Assembly: GCA_003254925.1 (NCBI GenBank)
Contig: QANZ01038090.1
Coordinates: 1 to 64,000, forward strand
DNA from: Chamaecrista fasciculata
Taxonomy: Eukaryota; Streptophyta; Magnoliopsida; Fabales; Fabaceae
DNA length: 64,000 nt
Direction: 5' to 3'
Of this stretch, positions 1 through 10,352 are shown in pieces. The translations under genes were made by a program, and so were the position numbers. A model generated the notes under the pieces. That model was given only the letters and a program-made list of their open reading frames with translations. It did no database searches and was not told the origin of the DNA. The stretch's first letter is position 1. Each line of letters begins with the position of its first letter.

Positions 1-44
1 ATTTTATTCCGGTATTTTGGCCACCTAGCGACGGGTGCGGTCAG
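1..44 (+). repeat. Inverted end of a gypsy-type LTR
   Basis: This stretch is close to the reverse complement of bases 17637-17667, the start of another gypsy LTR in this window; both share the block around cacctagcgacggg and end in GGTCA. It therefore looks like an LTR terminus in the opposite orientation, joined abruptly at base 44/45 to the LTR that follows. The junction points to a rearrangement or nested insertion rather than a clean element end. The rest of this LTR lies outside the window. Confidence 0.5.
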
Positions 45-799
45 AGACAGACTCCGAGAATGTCAAGGTCCCATTACTTTAACAAAATATGATCTACTAC
101 TTATATATAACGAACTTTAACAAGTACACTTGAAAGAGTTAGTCATAACTCATAAATGAAACATCAACATCTGGACTTAACAACGAAACATGGTGAACTC
201 AAGTCACATCCTTGAGGCATTCCTCAAGTATCTACCTAATTAGTTGCTCATGCTCTAAGATGAGAACTATTCTATTCTAAAGAGAGAATTGGAGCGATCT
301 GGAGTGCTTTGAGCGTGGAATGATGACCTCTATTTATAGTGTGGAGTAGTGTGCTTGATCCGCAAGTCAAGGGGAAAATTTCACCTCTGGGCCGTGGGTT
401 GAGCCGGCGGCCCAATACGAAGGCGCAGCGAAATATCTGCGATATTTCGATTATATCTTCGTATCTTGAATCGTAGCTGTGCAAAACATACTCTACTTCT
501 TCTGAATATTCTGAGCTGCGAGATTTCCAATTTGAGCCGCTGGCTCAAAGAGACGGCGCAGATCCAAAGTCTTTTGAAGCTTATCTGCTGACATCATATT
601 CCAGAATATTCCTGAGCCGTGTGAATCTCGTGTCTGAGCCGGCGGCCCACGTGGCGGCGTAGAGATATTCTGTGCTCAACGCGATTTTCTAGAATATTCT
701 GATATTTCCCTCTTGGTTTGACCCTATTTGGATATCTGAAACACTGAATAAACCATTAAGTAGCACCTATTTAAAAAATACAATAAATAACACTTATCA
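45..799 (-). repeat. 3' LTR (truncated) of gypsy element A
   Basis: The sequence matches 10903-11167 plus 13598-14095, the other LTR of the same element, with only scattered differences. It ends in CA at 799, next to a polypurine tract on the minus strand, as expected for the inner edge of a 3' LTR read on minus. About 550 bases present at the outer side of the partner LTR (10353-10902) are missing here. At base 305 this copy carries the uninterrupted site into which a solo LTR has jumped in the partner, so it serves as the natural empty site. Confidence 0.8.
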
Positions 800-802
800 A
801 AT

Positions 803-814
803 CCCCCACACTTA
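803..814 (-). other. Polypurine tract of gypsy element A
   Basis: On the minus strand this reads TAAGTGTGGGGG and directly abuts the LTR edge at 799. That is the expected position of the primer for plus-strand DNA synthesis of an LTR retrotransposon. The same 12-mer occurs three more times upstream in the element (5436-5447, 5524-5535, 6978-6989). Confidence 0.65.
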
Positions 815-1077
815 AGACTTTGCACTCCTGAGCAAAGGTACGAAGTAGAAGAAGAAAGAATATGCCAAAGAATCAAGGAACTTTCCCAAGTTCATAATTC
901 AAGGCTAGCACATAGTCACAATCTATAGCTAAAGAATTCACTAAGCAAGTAACCAAGTAAAGTAGTGTAATCCAATTTCCATAAGACCAATTCCATAAGT
1001 GTATCACTCTCCTCACTAATTGGGTATCATTTCTCTCTAGTCACGTCTTAGACTAAGTTTCTACCATAAGCTTGTAG

Positions 1078-3968
1078 AAATTCTCAAAGTCTCCACTTTT
1101 GGTGAAATAATGATTCTTAATCAAGAGGACTTTAATAGGGTTGTACTGTATGGGAAAGGCTAATATATATGGAAAGAGATATAGGGAGAAAAGAGAGGAA
1201 ATTGGTGTTTACTTTTAAAATTTCTCTTCAAGTTTTTCTTAACAATTCAACTCCACTTATCCAAAGAAAGTAGCTAGCTCATTATAAGGCTCATTTGAGT
1301 CATTTGGCACAGGACTCTACTCTTTTGACTGGCCAGTCTCTTCTCTTGATAGGCTCTTATGATAATACTTTTAGTATTTGAGCTTTCTCAAAGATACTTT
1401 TGTTTGCTCGACTTTTATATATTTTTTTTTGTCGAGATATTTTGTATATTTTTTTAATAACTTTGCTAGCTAAATTCACCTTTGAGAATTGAATTGAAAA
1501 GTCCATCTCTACGAGAAAGTTTATAAGTACATCTTAGTGTATAGGCTCAAAGGGGCTAACAAGAGATATATTTGGTAACTAGCTAGTGTTTGGGATAAAG
1601 GGGTTGAAGAACAAATGCCTCTATCATATTAACTGTTGGAGATTGTGCCCTAGGGCCAATCATTTTATGTAAATGTTTTGAACATTTTGATTGATTTATG
1701 GAAGATAAATCATGTTGTTATCATATTATTAGCATGTTTACTATGATAGCGTCCTTGATTAGTTATATGATAATTAATCTAAATCTGTCCCTGGTCGATT
1801 GTCCTCGTGGGAGCGAGAATGAACCAAGACCAGCATGACCTCGGTGTACGGAGATACATGCAGTAGATGCTTTACGAGAGTCATGGTGCAATGAGTAAGG
1901 GGTTACAAATTGCTGGACTGACCCGGAGAGTCCTGCATGGGTTTAGTCATAAGCTAGCCTCTCCTGTACACCTGTCAAGATAGCCTTAGACCTGAGGTCT
2001 TGACTATTTCGGCATTGTAGTTGTCGAACTTTGGCCTAGTCTAACGTTGCCCGTAGAAGGGTAGCCATAAGGGCTAGGTACGGGTTTTGGTTGATTGCCG
2101 TGCTGAGGAATGTGGTTGACCAAGATGGGATTTTATCCCTCATTACGATGAAAGATATTTAACTAGCGCCCTCGATGAGTCTGTCCAAGAAATGCGTGGC
2201 CGCGCTGGGAAATGGGACTAACTCAGGGAATCGAGAAAGTTGTGGTTTGGATTATGGATGACATTCTCGTGCCTAATCCAGGACCAAGATATCGTGGGAC
2301 AATAGGGATTATGACAAGGTGGTACTTAGGTTAAGTCGTTAACGTTAAAGCGATAACTCACGTGTTTTGGGTAGTCGTGATGGCATGCTAGAGTCCGCTC
2401 TCGACTTGTGAGTCATAAGATGGCTTGCTGCCAACTTCGCGTGAGGCTTGCTGGGTCACACATGAGCAGGATCAAGATGCTGTTTTGGGACACGAATTAA
2501 GGTTAATTCGTGAGTCACTTTGGTGACACAATTTAAGACATAGTTGAATGTCTTAGGACATTAAATCTTGTCTTAAATAAATATCTATGTTTATGGTATT
2601 TATATTTGTTGGACAAGTTTAAATATATTAATTGTTAAATAGTTTACAATTAAATTCTTGTTTAAAATATTAGGGAATAATAAATTAAATAGGTTTCCTA
2701 AAAGTTAGGGAATTATTGATTTATTAAATTCACTAATATTTGGGGAAACAAGACTGAGGGTGGCGCCTCATTCGTTTTTTATTTAATTAAAGAAAATGTT
2801 TTGTTAATTAAATAAAGATATCAAGATTTGAATTTGAATTCAAGATTTGATTTTGCATTCAAGATTCAATGTTTGAATTAAAGATATTAAGGTAATTCTT
2901 TAATTCAATATTGTTAGGAAATTAATAAGTTGGTTATAACTTCCTAAGAGTTAGGAATGTTTTTGATTTATTAAATTCCCTAAATATATGATGAGGATGG
3001 CGCATGGATTTAAACTTGGGGTGCAAGATTTGATCTTGCATTTTGATTTTAAATAATGCAAGTCGAAAATTTTAATTAAAATTTTAAGGTAATATTTTAA
3101 TTATAAATTTAAATCCTCATGACTCATTCCAACCAATAGGATTTGAGGAATCAAGATTTGGTTTCAAGATTTGATCTTGTAGGCAAGATTTCGAATTCCC
3201 CCTAGGTTTTTGAATTATAATATTAGTGTAATATTATAAATCAAGATTTAGGGAATCCCTAAATAATATTAATTATTGAATTAATATATCCAAGATTTTA
3301 GGGATTCACTAATTGGATTAGTGAAACCCTAATTCTAGGAATGAGAGAATATAAATGCACACATGAAGAGGCCAAGTTGCCTAAGGCATTATTTTTGTGA
3401 GAAAAATTTTCGCCAACTTCTCTTAGTGAGAGAGAAAAATCGCCAAACCCTAATTCTTGTGAGAGAAAGTCTATTTTCTTCATAGTGAGAGAAAATTTGA
3501 CTTAGACTTTTCTTTTAGGGTTTTTGTGTGTGAATCTTGCGCCACCTATCTTGAAATCAAGAATTGTTCTTGATTCTTCAAGACTCATAGATAATTGTTC
3601 CCGTGTTCACTTGGGAGGAAGTGAAGGAGGCTAGCACCTGGGCATCTGCCAAACTGCTCGTGTGGATCACCGGCAGAGGAAGCACACTTGGAGTGGACTT
3701 CTCAACTCGCAAATTCAAATGAGCCGATTGAAAAATTGAGGTATACATCTATCTTTACTGATATAAATATAGGTAGTGGATCCTGGAAGGAATCATAGAG
3801 AAGCCAAAAATTTTAATTTATCGTGTTTCTCCGTTGCGCTGACTCTATGATTTCCTAACATTAACAATCATTAAATCTAATAAACTTTAACCAAGAACTA
3901 AGACAAGTTCTAGATAAAACCAAGCTAAGAGACTAATATTGTCCCCAATGTTAGAATTAAATAGAAAT
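1078..3968. repeat. Tandem duplication, unit 1 (non-coding gypsy interior)
   Basis: Bases 1078-1633 plus 3861-3968 match 3969-5050 and 5457-5485 closely, once the transposons inserted in each are removed. The unit is non-coding DNA between the gypsy 3' LTR and its last ORF. Unit 1 lacks about 400 bases that unit 2 has (5050-5456). An Angela-like solo LTR (1634-3860) lies in this unit only. I see no gene in 812-5901. Confidence 0.75.
1634..3860 (+). mobile_element. Angela-like Ty1/copia solo LTR, copy 1
   Basis: The 2227-bp element starts TGTTGGAGATTGTGCCC and ends in CCTAACA, and is flanked by a perfect 5-bp duplication TTAAC (1629-1633 and 3861-3865). The start resembles LTRs of the Angela/BARE copia lineage, known for LTRs near 2 kb. 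No internal region is present, so it is a solo LTR left by LTR-LTR recombination. Bases 4970-4990 hold the same host sequence without the insertion, which confirms the ends. Confidence 0.9.
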
Positions 3969-5485
3969 TCTCAAAGTCTCCACTTTAGGTGAAATAATGA
4001 TTCTTAATCAAGAGGACTTTAATAGGGTTGTAATGTATGAGAAAGGCTAATATATATGGAAAGAAACATAGGGAGAAAAGAAAGAAAATCGGTGTTTACT
4101 TAAAAATTTCTCTTCAAGTTTTTCTTTACAATTCAACTCCTCTTATCCAAAGAAAGTAGCTAGCTTACTATAAGGCTCATTTGAGTCATTTGGCACAGGA
4201 CTCTATTCTTTTGACTGGCCAGTCTTTTTCTCTTGATAGGCTCTTATGATAATACTTTGATTACTTGAGCTTTCTCAAAGATACTTTTGTTTGCTCGACT
4301 TTTATATATATATATATATATATATTTTTTCTTTTGTCGAGATCTTTTGTATATTTTTTTCTAGGGTAAATTACACTTTGGTACCCTGTGGTTTGACCCT
4401 ATTTCACTTTGGTACCCTGTGGTTTGAAACTTGACACTTTGGTACCCTGTGGTATTCTCCATTAACACTTTGGTACCCTTTGGAGTTATTTTGTAATTTT
4501 AACCATGATAAATTTTGCAAAAATTACATATTGACCCCAAAATTTTTTTTAAAAATTACAAATAGGTCCCTAGATACATATTATCTAGGGACTAGAATGA
4601 AAACTTTAAAAAAATTTAGGGGTAAATATGTAATTTTTGCAAAATTTATTATGGTTAAAATTACAAAATAGCTCCAAAGGGTACCAAAGTATTAAAGGAG
4701 AATACCACAGGGTACCAAAGTGTCAAGTTTCAAACCACAGGGTACCAAAGTGAAATAGGGTCAAACCACAGGGTACCAAAGTGTAATTTACCCTTTTTTC
4801 TAATAACTTTGCTAGCCAAATTCACCTTTGAGAATTGAATTGAAAAGTCTATCTCTACGAGAAAGTTTATACCTTAGTGTATAGGCTCAAAGGGGCTAAC
4901 AAAGGATATATTTGGTAACTGGCTAGTTTTTGGGATAAAGGGGTTGAAGAAACAAATGCCTCTATCATATTAACAATCATTAATTCTAATAAGCTTTAAC
5001 CAAGAATTAGAATAAGTTCTAGAGAAAACAAAGCTAAGAGACTAATCTCTCTATACTATATATATTGTATTATGTATTATATAGGCTTAATCTTCCAACT
5101 AGGCTGGGTTTCTCTCAAATTGGTCTATAAAAATCGAACAATACTATTAAACTTAGAAATTTACTTAGATTATTCAAAGGCTATAGAAAATAACTAAGAC
5201 TAAAACTCGTATCATGAATATAGAATTATTCACTCAATACTTTAAACATATTAAAAATTCGACTAATTCGAATTCTACTCAAAAAGTGAAAAATAATAAG
5301 TGAAGTAAATTTAAATCAAGCACTAAAAATAGGAAAATAAAATTTTAAAAATTTTAAAAGTTTATAAAATGTTTAGATTAATACCAAAAAGTTTTTTGGT
5401 GAACCAAAATATAAGTTACTTTAACTTAATCATCTCCCCCACACTTAAAACATAACATTGTCCCCAATGTTAGAATTAAATAGGA
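3969..5485. repeat. Tandem duplication, unit 2
   Basis: This is the second copy of the duplicated non-coding gypsy interior described at 1078. It preserves the site where unit 1 received the solo LTR, and in turn carries a foldback element (4364-4793) that unit 1 lacks at base 1453. Microhomology (aaattctcaaag) marks the junction at 3966. Confidence 0.75.
4364..4793. mobile_element. Mutator-type foldback element, GGTACC family
   Basis: This 430-bp inverted-repeat element begins GGGTAAATTACACTTTGG and ends with its reverse complement. It is flanked by the 9-bp duplication TTTTTTCTA (4355-4363 and 4794-4802). Each arm is built of about 3.5 tandem units of 30-31 bp that start cactttggtaccctgtgg. 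The uninserted site is at 1447-1460 in the other duplication unit. A 9-bp duplication is typical of Mutator-like elements. It encodes nothing. Confidence 0.88.
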
Positions 5486-5901
5486 GTAAAGAACTAGGTT
5501 AAGGTGTGATTTTACTCCTCTCTCCCCCACACTTAGAAGAACACATTGTCCTCAATGTAGAATGGAAAGATAGGAGGAAAATTGTTTAAAAATTAGGAAA
5601 TATAAGCATATTATTTATTGAAAAGATATTATTTATTTTTTTATTTTTTTTCAAAATATAAATATATATATATATATATAGATATAAAATGACTTGAGAT
5701 CAAGAAAATAATAAAAGTCCAAATAGAAATTTTATTTATGAGAATTCAAATTTAAATTGTTAATAAATAATAAAAGACAAAAAATTGAAAGACAGAAAGA
5801 ACCATAAATGACAGAAATATAAAAGACAAAATTAAAACAAGCAAACTAATCCTAGAAAGCAATAATGCATAAACTAATCTTAGACTATTCCCTATCGTGT
5901 T

Positions 5902-6219
5902 CTAGATATTGTAGATAGGATAATTTTTGAGCTTCTTCAACCGATCTTGAAGATGATCAATTTTGGCTTCGAGTTCCTTTATCTTTTGGTCGATGCCTTT
6001 CTCATCAAGGAGTGAGGACGCAACCTTGGTTTTGGAGGAATGACGATTAGTGCTTGCTTTAGGTTCGAGGTGATCATGAGAGATGTAGTTCTCAGGACCA
6101 GCCTCAGAATCGTCATCCGAAACAGGAACATAGAATACGTGTTTAGGAGTGTTAGCGTTTGCTGAGCGTTGATGATTAGTCGAAGGACAATGTTCTTGAG
6201 TGCTTTTGAATTGGGCCAT
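5902..6219 (-). CDS. Small retrotransposon ORF with C-terminal coiled coil
   Basis: The 105-codon open frame begins with ATG at 6219, inside gypsy element A and downstream of its gag-protease region. Residues 1-75 are polar and low in complexity; residues 78-97 (QKIKELEAKIDHLQDRLKKL) have clear heptad spacing and should form a coiled coil. I recognise no catalytic domain. Accessory ORFs between pol and the 3' LTR are known in Athila-type and Ogre/Tat-type gypsy elements, so this could be an accessory protein gene, but it may also be a chance ORF. A 40-bp tandem repeat lies just upstream of its start. Confidence 0.4.
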   Translation of the reverse strand: MAQFKSTQEHCPSTNHQRSANANTPKHVFYVPVSDDDSEAGPENYISHDHLEPKASTNRHSSKTKVASSLLDEKGIDQKIKELEAKIDHLQDRLKKLKNYPIYNI

Positions 6220-6260
6220 ATCTACGGATCAATAATTATAATGAATATTATAATTATCGG

Positions 6261-6358
6261 GACTGTGCCGTCGGGTTGATCAAACAAAAGTTTAATTTGG
6301 GGCTGTGCCGTCGGGTTGATCAAACAAAAGTTTAATTTGGGGCTGTGCCGTCGGGTTG
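6261..6358. repeat. 40-bp tandem repeat, 2.45 copies
   Basis: A 40-bp unit spans 6261-6300 and 6301-6340, differing at one base, with a partial third copy at 6341-6358. The repeated phrase is ctgtgccgtcgggttgatca. It lies between ORF 5902-6219 and the degenerate polyprotein region. Bases 6359-7203 contain no gene that I can see, only one polypurine-like motif at 6978. Confidence 0.85.
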
Positions 6359-7203
6359 CGCCACCGGCTCAGAAGCAGACGCAAAATATTTTTGCGACTT
6401 TTTCAAAAAGTTCGACAGCAAGGCCTCAAGTTACCCTTTGTTGACAGAAGGAAGTCCTAAAGTCGATTTTGAGAAAAGATCATATCTTAAAAGTTCCTAG
6501 CGAATTCACGAAAAATCGGAAAGACTTAACTTGGATTTGAGAGGAAACTTGAAAAGAGAAGGATTTTAGCTATCAAGAAAGTGTTCTAGGAGCTTTGGAA
6601 ATTTAGAGAAGTGAATATGAGAGTTGTGAGAGGCCTAGAGGTTTTATGAGGTATTTATAGAGTGTAAATCTAAGATATTCTACTTTGTACGTCAAATCTT
6701 CGTGATTTAAAATCTGTATTTAAATTAGATTTGATAGAGTTTAATTGCGATTAAACTCCTCAAATATTTTGACGGTGAGCCGCCAGGTGCACCGCCGGCG
6801 CAGGTGCCGTCGCAAAAACAAAAATTAAAATTTTTATTTTTGGCACTTGGCTGCCAGACTCTAGCTAAAATTTAAAAACTAAAAATACGAGTACTAAGAA
6901 TGAAAAATGCTAGAATTTGTCTAATACAAATTCTAGAGTCTTAAACTACGAATTAGGGTCGGGATAACCCTCTTCTTCCCCCACACTTACGCGGAAACCG
7001 TGTAAGTGGGAAAAAGGCATCGCGGTACATCTTCAGGGTCGCCTGAAGCTTTCGTGGCGGATCTTCACGAGGTATCCACCTATTCTTCGCTTGGCAGAGA
7101 TCCTTTGTCCACATAGGTTGCCATCCTCATTCTTGAAGAGTGTGGCTCGAATAGGGTTTCGCACCACCTTCCTATTTTTAAGGTTTTTAAGTTTTATGCG
7201 TGG

Positions 7204-8244
7204 TCAATACCTAGCTTTCTTATTTATCCTAAACTTACGTGTTTTATGAAGTTTAGTCCTATAGTAGTAATCTCGCATGACAAGATGATAAAGTGCATGT
7301 TTGTTTGCGAGCGTACCTATTTTCGTGATCCCTGCATCATCAACGAATGATCCAATGGGCTGATGCATGTCCTTGATTGTTATTCCCTTTAATTTTGGAT
7401 CGAGCACCTTGCCTATGAAGTCCACATGAATCCTTTCGGTTGCGTTCTTGCACACAGCATCTACATTGTGGAGCCATTCTTCATCACTTAGGCATTCAGC
7501 ACCTATGCCTAAGTTTTTGCATGAGCACATGGAGAGCAAGATTCTTGGCCTTTTTGTTGCCCTTATCTCCTTGTCTGCAAAATTAGAAACACTATAGCAC
7601 AGAGCTATAGTTGGGTTAGTCTTGCGCATAGGCTGCCACACAGCCTTGTGTTTGGAAATATTTTCTCTAAGTGTTGGTTTCTCTTTTACTTTGGAAGTTA
7701 TGAGGTCTTCCTCCTCTTCCTTGAAAAGTGAACTAATGTTCATGTCTCCATGGTCTGGTTCAGGTATATGCAAGCTAGGGTCAGGAGGTTATAAGTTCAA
7801 AAGAGTTTCAAACTCAAGTTCCTCCTTCTTAGGCCTTTCTCCTAGGGTTTTGTTGGATGTACAAATACTTCGTTTTTCTAACACGGAGTGTTCATTAGAT
7901 TTCCTTGCCTTGTACTTCGTGAGTGTGATGTTTTGATGTCCATTATCCATAGTGATCTTTCCATCCTTCATGCTAATGTTAACATTGGCGGTTCGTAGGA
8001 AAGGTCTACCTAAAATTATAGTGTAATCGGTAGCTCAATTGCCACCGGTGTCTAGGACATAAAAGTCAGCGGGAAAGATTAGTCCTTTCACCTTGACCAA
8101 GACATCTTCTACTATTCCTAGGGGACGTCTGCTGCTTTTGTCGGCTAATTGTAGAATCAAGTCTGTGTCCTTAAGTCCATCCATATTCAAAGAATTATAG
8201 ACTGACTTGGGCATAACATTGATAGCTTCTCCTAAGTCCAACAA
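7204..8244 (-). pseudogene. Gypsy aspartic protease continuing into an unknown segment
   Basis: A single reading frame runs from 8244 to 7204, broken by TGA at 8035-8037 and TAA at 7789-7791. Its start carries the motif DLGEAINVMP, the retropepsin signature usual in Athila/Tat-type plant gypsy elements (DLG in place of D-T/S-G). Past the TGA the same frame keeps a retropepsin-like C-terminal stretch (codons before and after 7971). It then runs a further 190 or so codons to 7204 with no similarity I recognise to reverse transcriptase, RNase H or integrase. The gag frame upstream is one frame off (8195-8788), so at least one frameshift separates gag from protease. The element therefore lacks the enzymes needed to move itself. 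Confidence 0.7.
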
Positions 8245-10005
8245 TGCTCATTTTGACTACGACTTTTCCTATCATGCAAGGGATGGTGAATGAGCGAAGA
8301 TCCTTGCGTTTTATAGGTATCTTAGGGTTTAAAAGGGCTGAAATGTTAGGGCTTAGTTGAAGTTTCTTTTGAGATGTTTTCCTTTTCTCAACTAAGTCTT
8401 TAAATACTTTAGTGTATCTAGGGACTTTCCTAACCAAATCTAATAAGGGTAGAGTGACTTTTAGTTTTCCTAATAAGTCTTCTAGTTCCTTATCCTTTTT
8501 ATCCTCTAATTGTTCCTTAGTCATTACATGAGAGCTTGGAAATGGCAGGTCTTCTACCTTGGTTTCTACCTTAGTTTCTAAATTAGTTTCTGCCTTAGTT
8601 TCTACCTTAGTTTCTACCTTAGTTTCCAATTCATTCACAACAGGAGTTTCTTCCTTTTTCTTCTTATAGTTAAAACCAAAGAAGAATTGGGCATACCTAG
8701 GGTGCTTTTCTATCTTAGCCTTAAAGTTTTCTCCACCTTTCATCTCTATGAATATTTCTTCAAGCTCAGGATCTTCTAGGGGCTGCACTAAGGTCTCTTG
8801 AGCAAGATTTCTAAAGGTTCGGTTTCTCTAGTGGTAATGGCATGAACTGACTACTAGGGGCACTAATGTTGTTTACTTTGACATCGGTAGCTCGAATAAA
8901 AGCTTGTTCAAGATCATCGTGCTTCCTTTCCATAACATCCATCTCTTTAGAAAGAAGATCGATCCTTTGTCCAAAATCATCGAATCTCTTCGAAGTTCGA
9001 GCTTCGAATTCTTCAAACTTCCTAATGAGGAGTTCAGTGTCAGTTTCGTTTGAAGAGAAGTTTTGTCTTTGAGGAGCTGGGTTATTAAAGCTTTGGTTTT
9101 GGAAATAATTTCCAATCCTAAATCTATTTTTAAATCTTCTAGGAAATTGACTAGGGCCTTGTTGATACATGGCCGAAACGTCCTCGGGTTGATGGGGATG
9201 TTCCCAACTTCCATGTTGATATGAATTGCACATGGAGCAAGGTGCGGTTACAAGAGCGACTTTTCTAGGCGAAGAGGCTAATTTGGCATTCATCTCCTTG
9301 ACAGGCTAGATTGTCCATGTCGGATGCCTACGTCTTCTTCGGTTTTCTCGCATGAGGGAGACTTCCTTTATTAGTTCCTTTATCAGCCTCGTCGTCTAGG
9401 AGTCCACTACAAAAGTATTCCACTAATTGCTCCTCAGTGCATTGGTGATTTGGACACTTAACTAAAAGGTCTTGGTATCTAGTTAGGTACTCGAGTAACG
9501 TTTCGTTATCTCGTTGTTCTATGGCTGAGATTTGTTGTTTAGCGGCAGATGCTTTGGCTTCGGGAAAGTACTTATCGAGAAGAGATCTTCTAAGATTTTC
9601 CCAGGACAAGTAAGCTGTCCGTTCATAAGTTCCTAGATGAGTATACCAATCCAACGCCTTACCTTCGAGTGTGAGATGGAATACTTTCCACATCAAATCC
9701 TCTATGCTTGGTGCTGGCGGTTTCATGGTTCGGCAGTGAAGATACAAATTATTCAGGTGAGTAAAGCGATTTTCACTGGCCAACCCATGAAATTTAGGTA
9801 ATCCATTGAAAAGTGGTCCTTTGATCTCAAAGTCCGTTTGGATTTGAGGGAACACATTTCGCCGAACCTCATACTGTTCGTTAGATTGGGATGCTTCTCT
9901 TATAGATCTTCTCGGTCTAGGTTGTCCATTGTCTAGACCGTGATTTTGGCGAACTTCTTCGCATTCTTAATTATCTAACCTACGATTATTGCCTGAATTT
10001 TCCAT
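8195..10005 (-). pseudogene. Gag of gypsy element A (Athila/Tat-like), degenerate
   Basis: The likely start is ATG at 10005, with an in-frame TAA at about codon 13. The segment 9855-9328 contains a retrotransposon gag domain: the phrases PKFHGLASEN, ALDWYTHL and LLDKYFPEAKA follow the usual order. The segment 9293-8811 has a cysteine-histidine cluster (CSMCNSYQHG) that looks like a degraded zinc knuckle, then a coiled-coil-like acidic stretch. The segment 8788-8195 holds a repetitive run of about eight ETKVETK-like units and the conserved phrase before the protease. Stop codons and frame changes at about 9330-9300, 8810 and 8240 break it. A paralogue lies at 14157-17633. Confidence 0.75.
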
Positions 10006-10329
10006 TTGTTCTACTATTTTATTCTTTTTTTTTTTTGGATCTTAGTGTTTTATTCAAATCTGGATCTAGGGGAACTAAAGGCTCTATAGGTTTCCTAGGC
10101 ATATACTAGAAAGAATAATAATAAAAAAAAATAAAGACTAAATAAAAAAAATATACTCAAACAAATTAAACAAATAATAAAAGACTCAAAATAAAAACAA
10201 GATAAAAATAATAATAATAATAAAATTTCGACTTAACTAAAAAATAAAGACTCAAAATTAAAAACAAAGACTCAAAAAGAAAAAGACTAAAAAATAAATC
10301 ACAATTTTCCTAGGAACTCAACAAAGAGT

Positions 10330-10347
10330 TCCCCGGCAACGGCACCA
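10330..10347 (-). other. Primer binding site, tRNA-Asp type
   Basis: On the minus strand this reads TGGTGCCGTTGCCGGGGA, one base from the complement of the 3' end of plant tRNA-Asp. It lies 5 bases inside the LTR edge at 10353 and fixes the transcription direction of gypsy element A as minus. Bases 10006-10329 are an A-rich untranslated leader without a gene. Confidence 0.8.
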
Positions 10348-10352
10348 AAACT

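Noticed and set aside
272-484. Minus-strand open frame of 70 codons, also seen at 13551-13775
   Set aside because: Both copies lie in the LTRs of gypsy element A and the frame has no domain; it is a by-product of LTR sequence.
7622-7936. Plus-strand open frame of 104 codons
   Set aside because: It is antisense to the retropepsin and unknown-segment frame, which shows family similarity.
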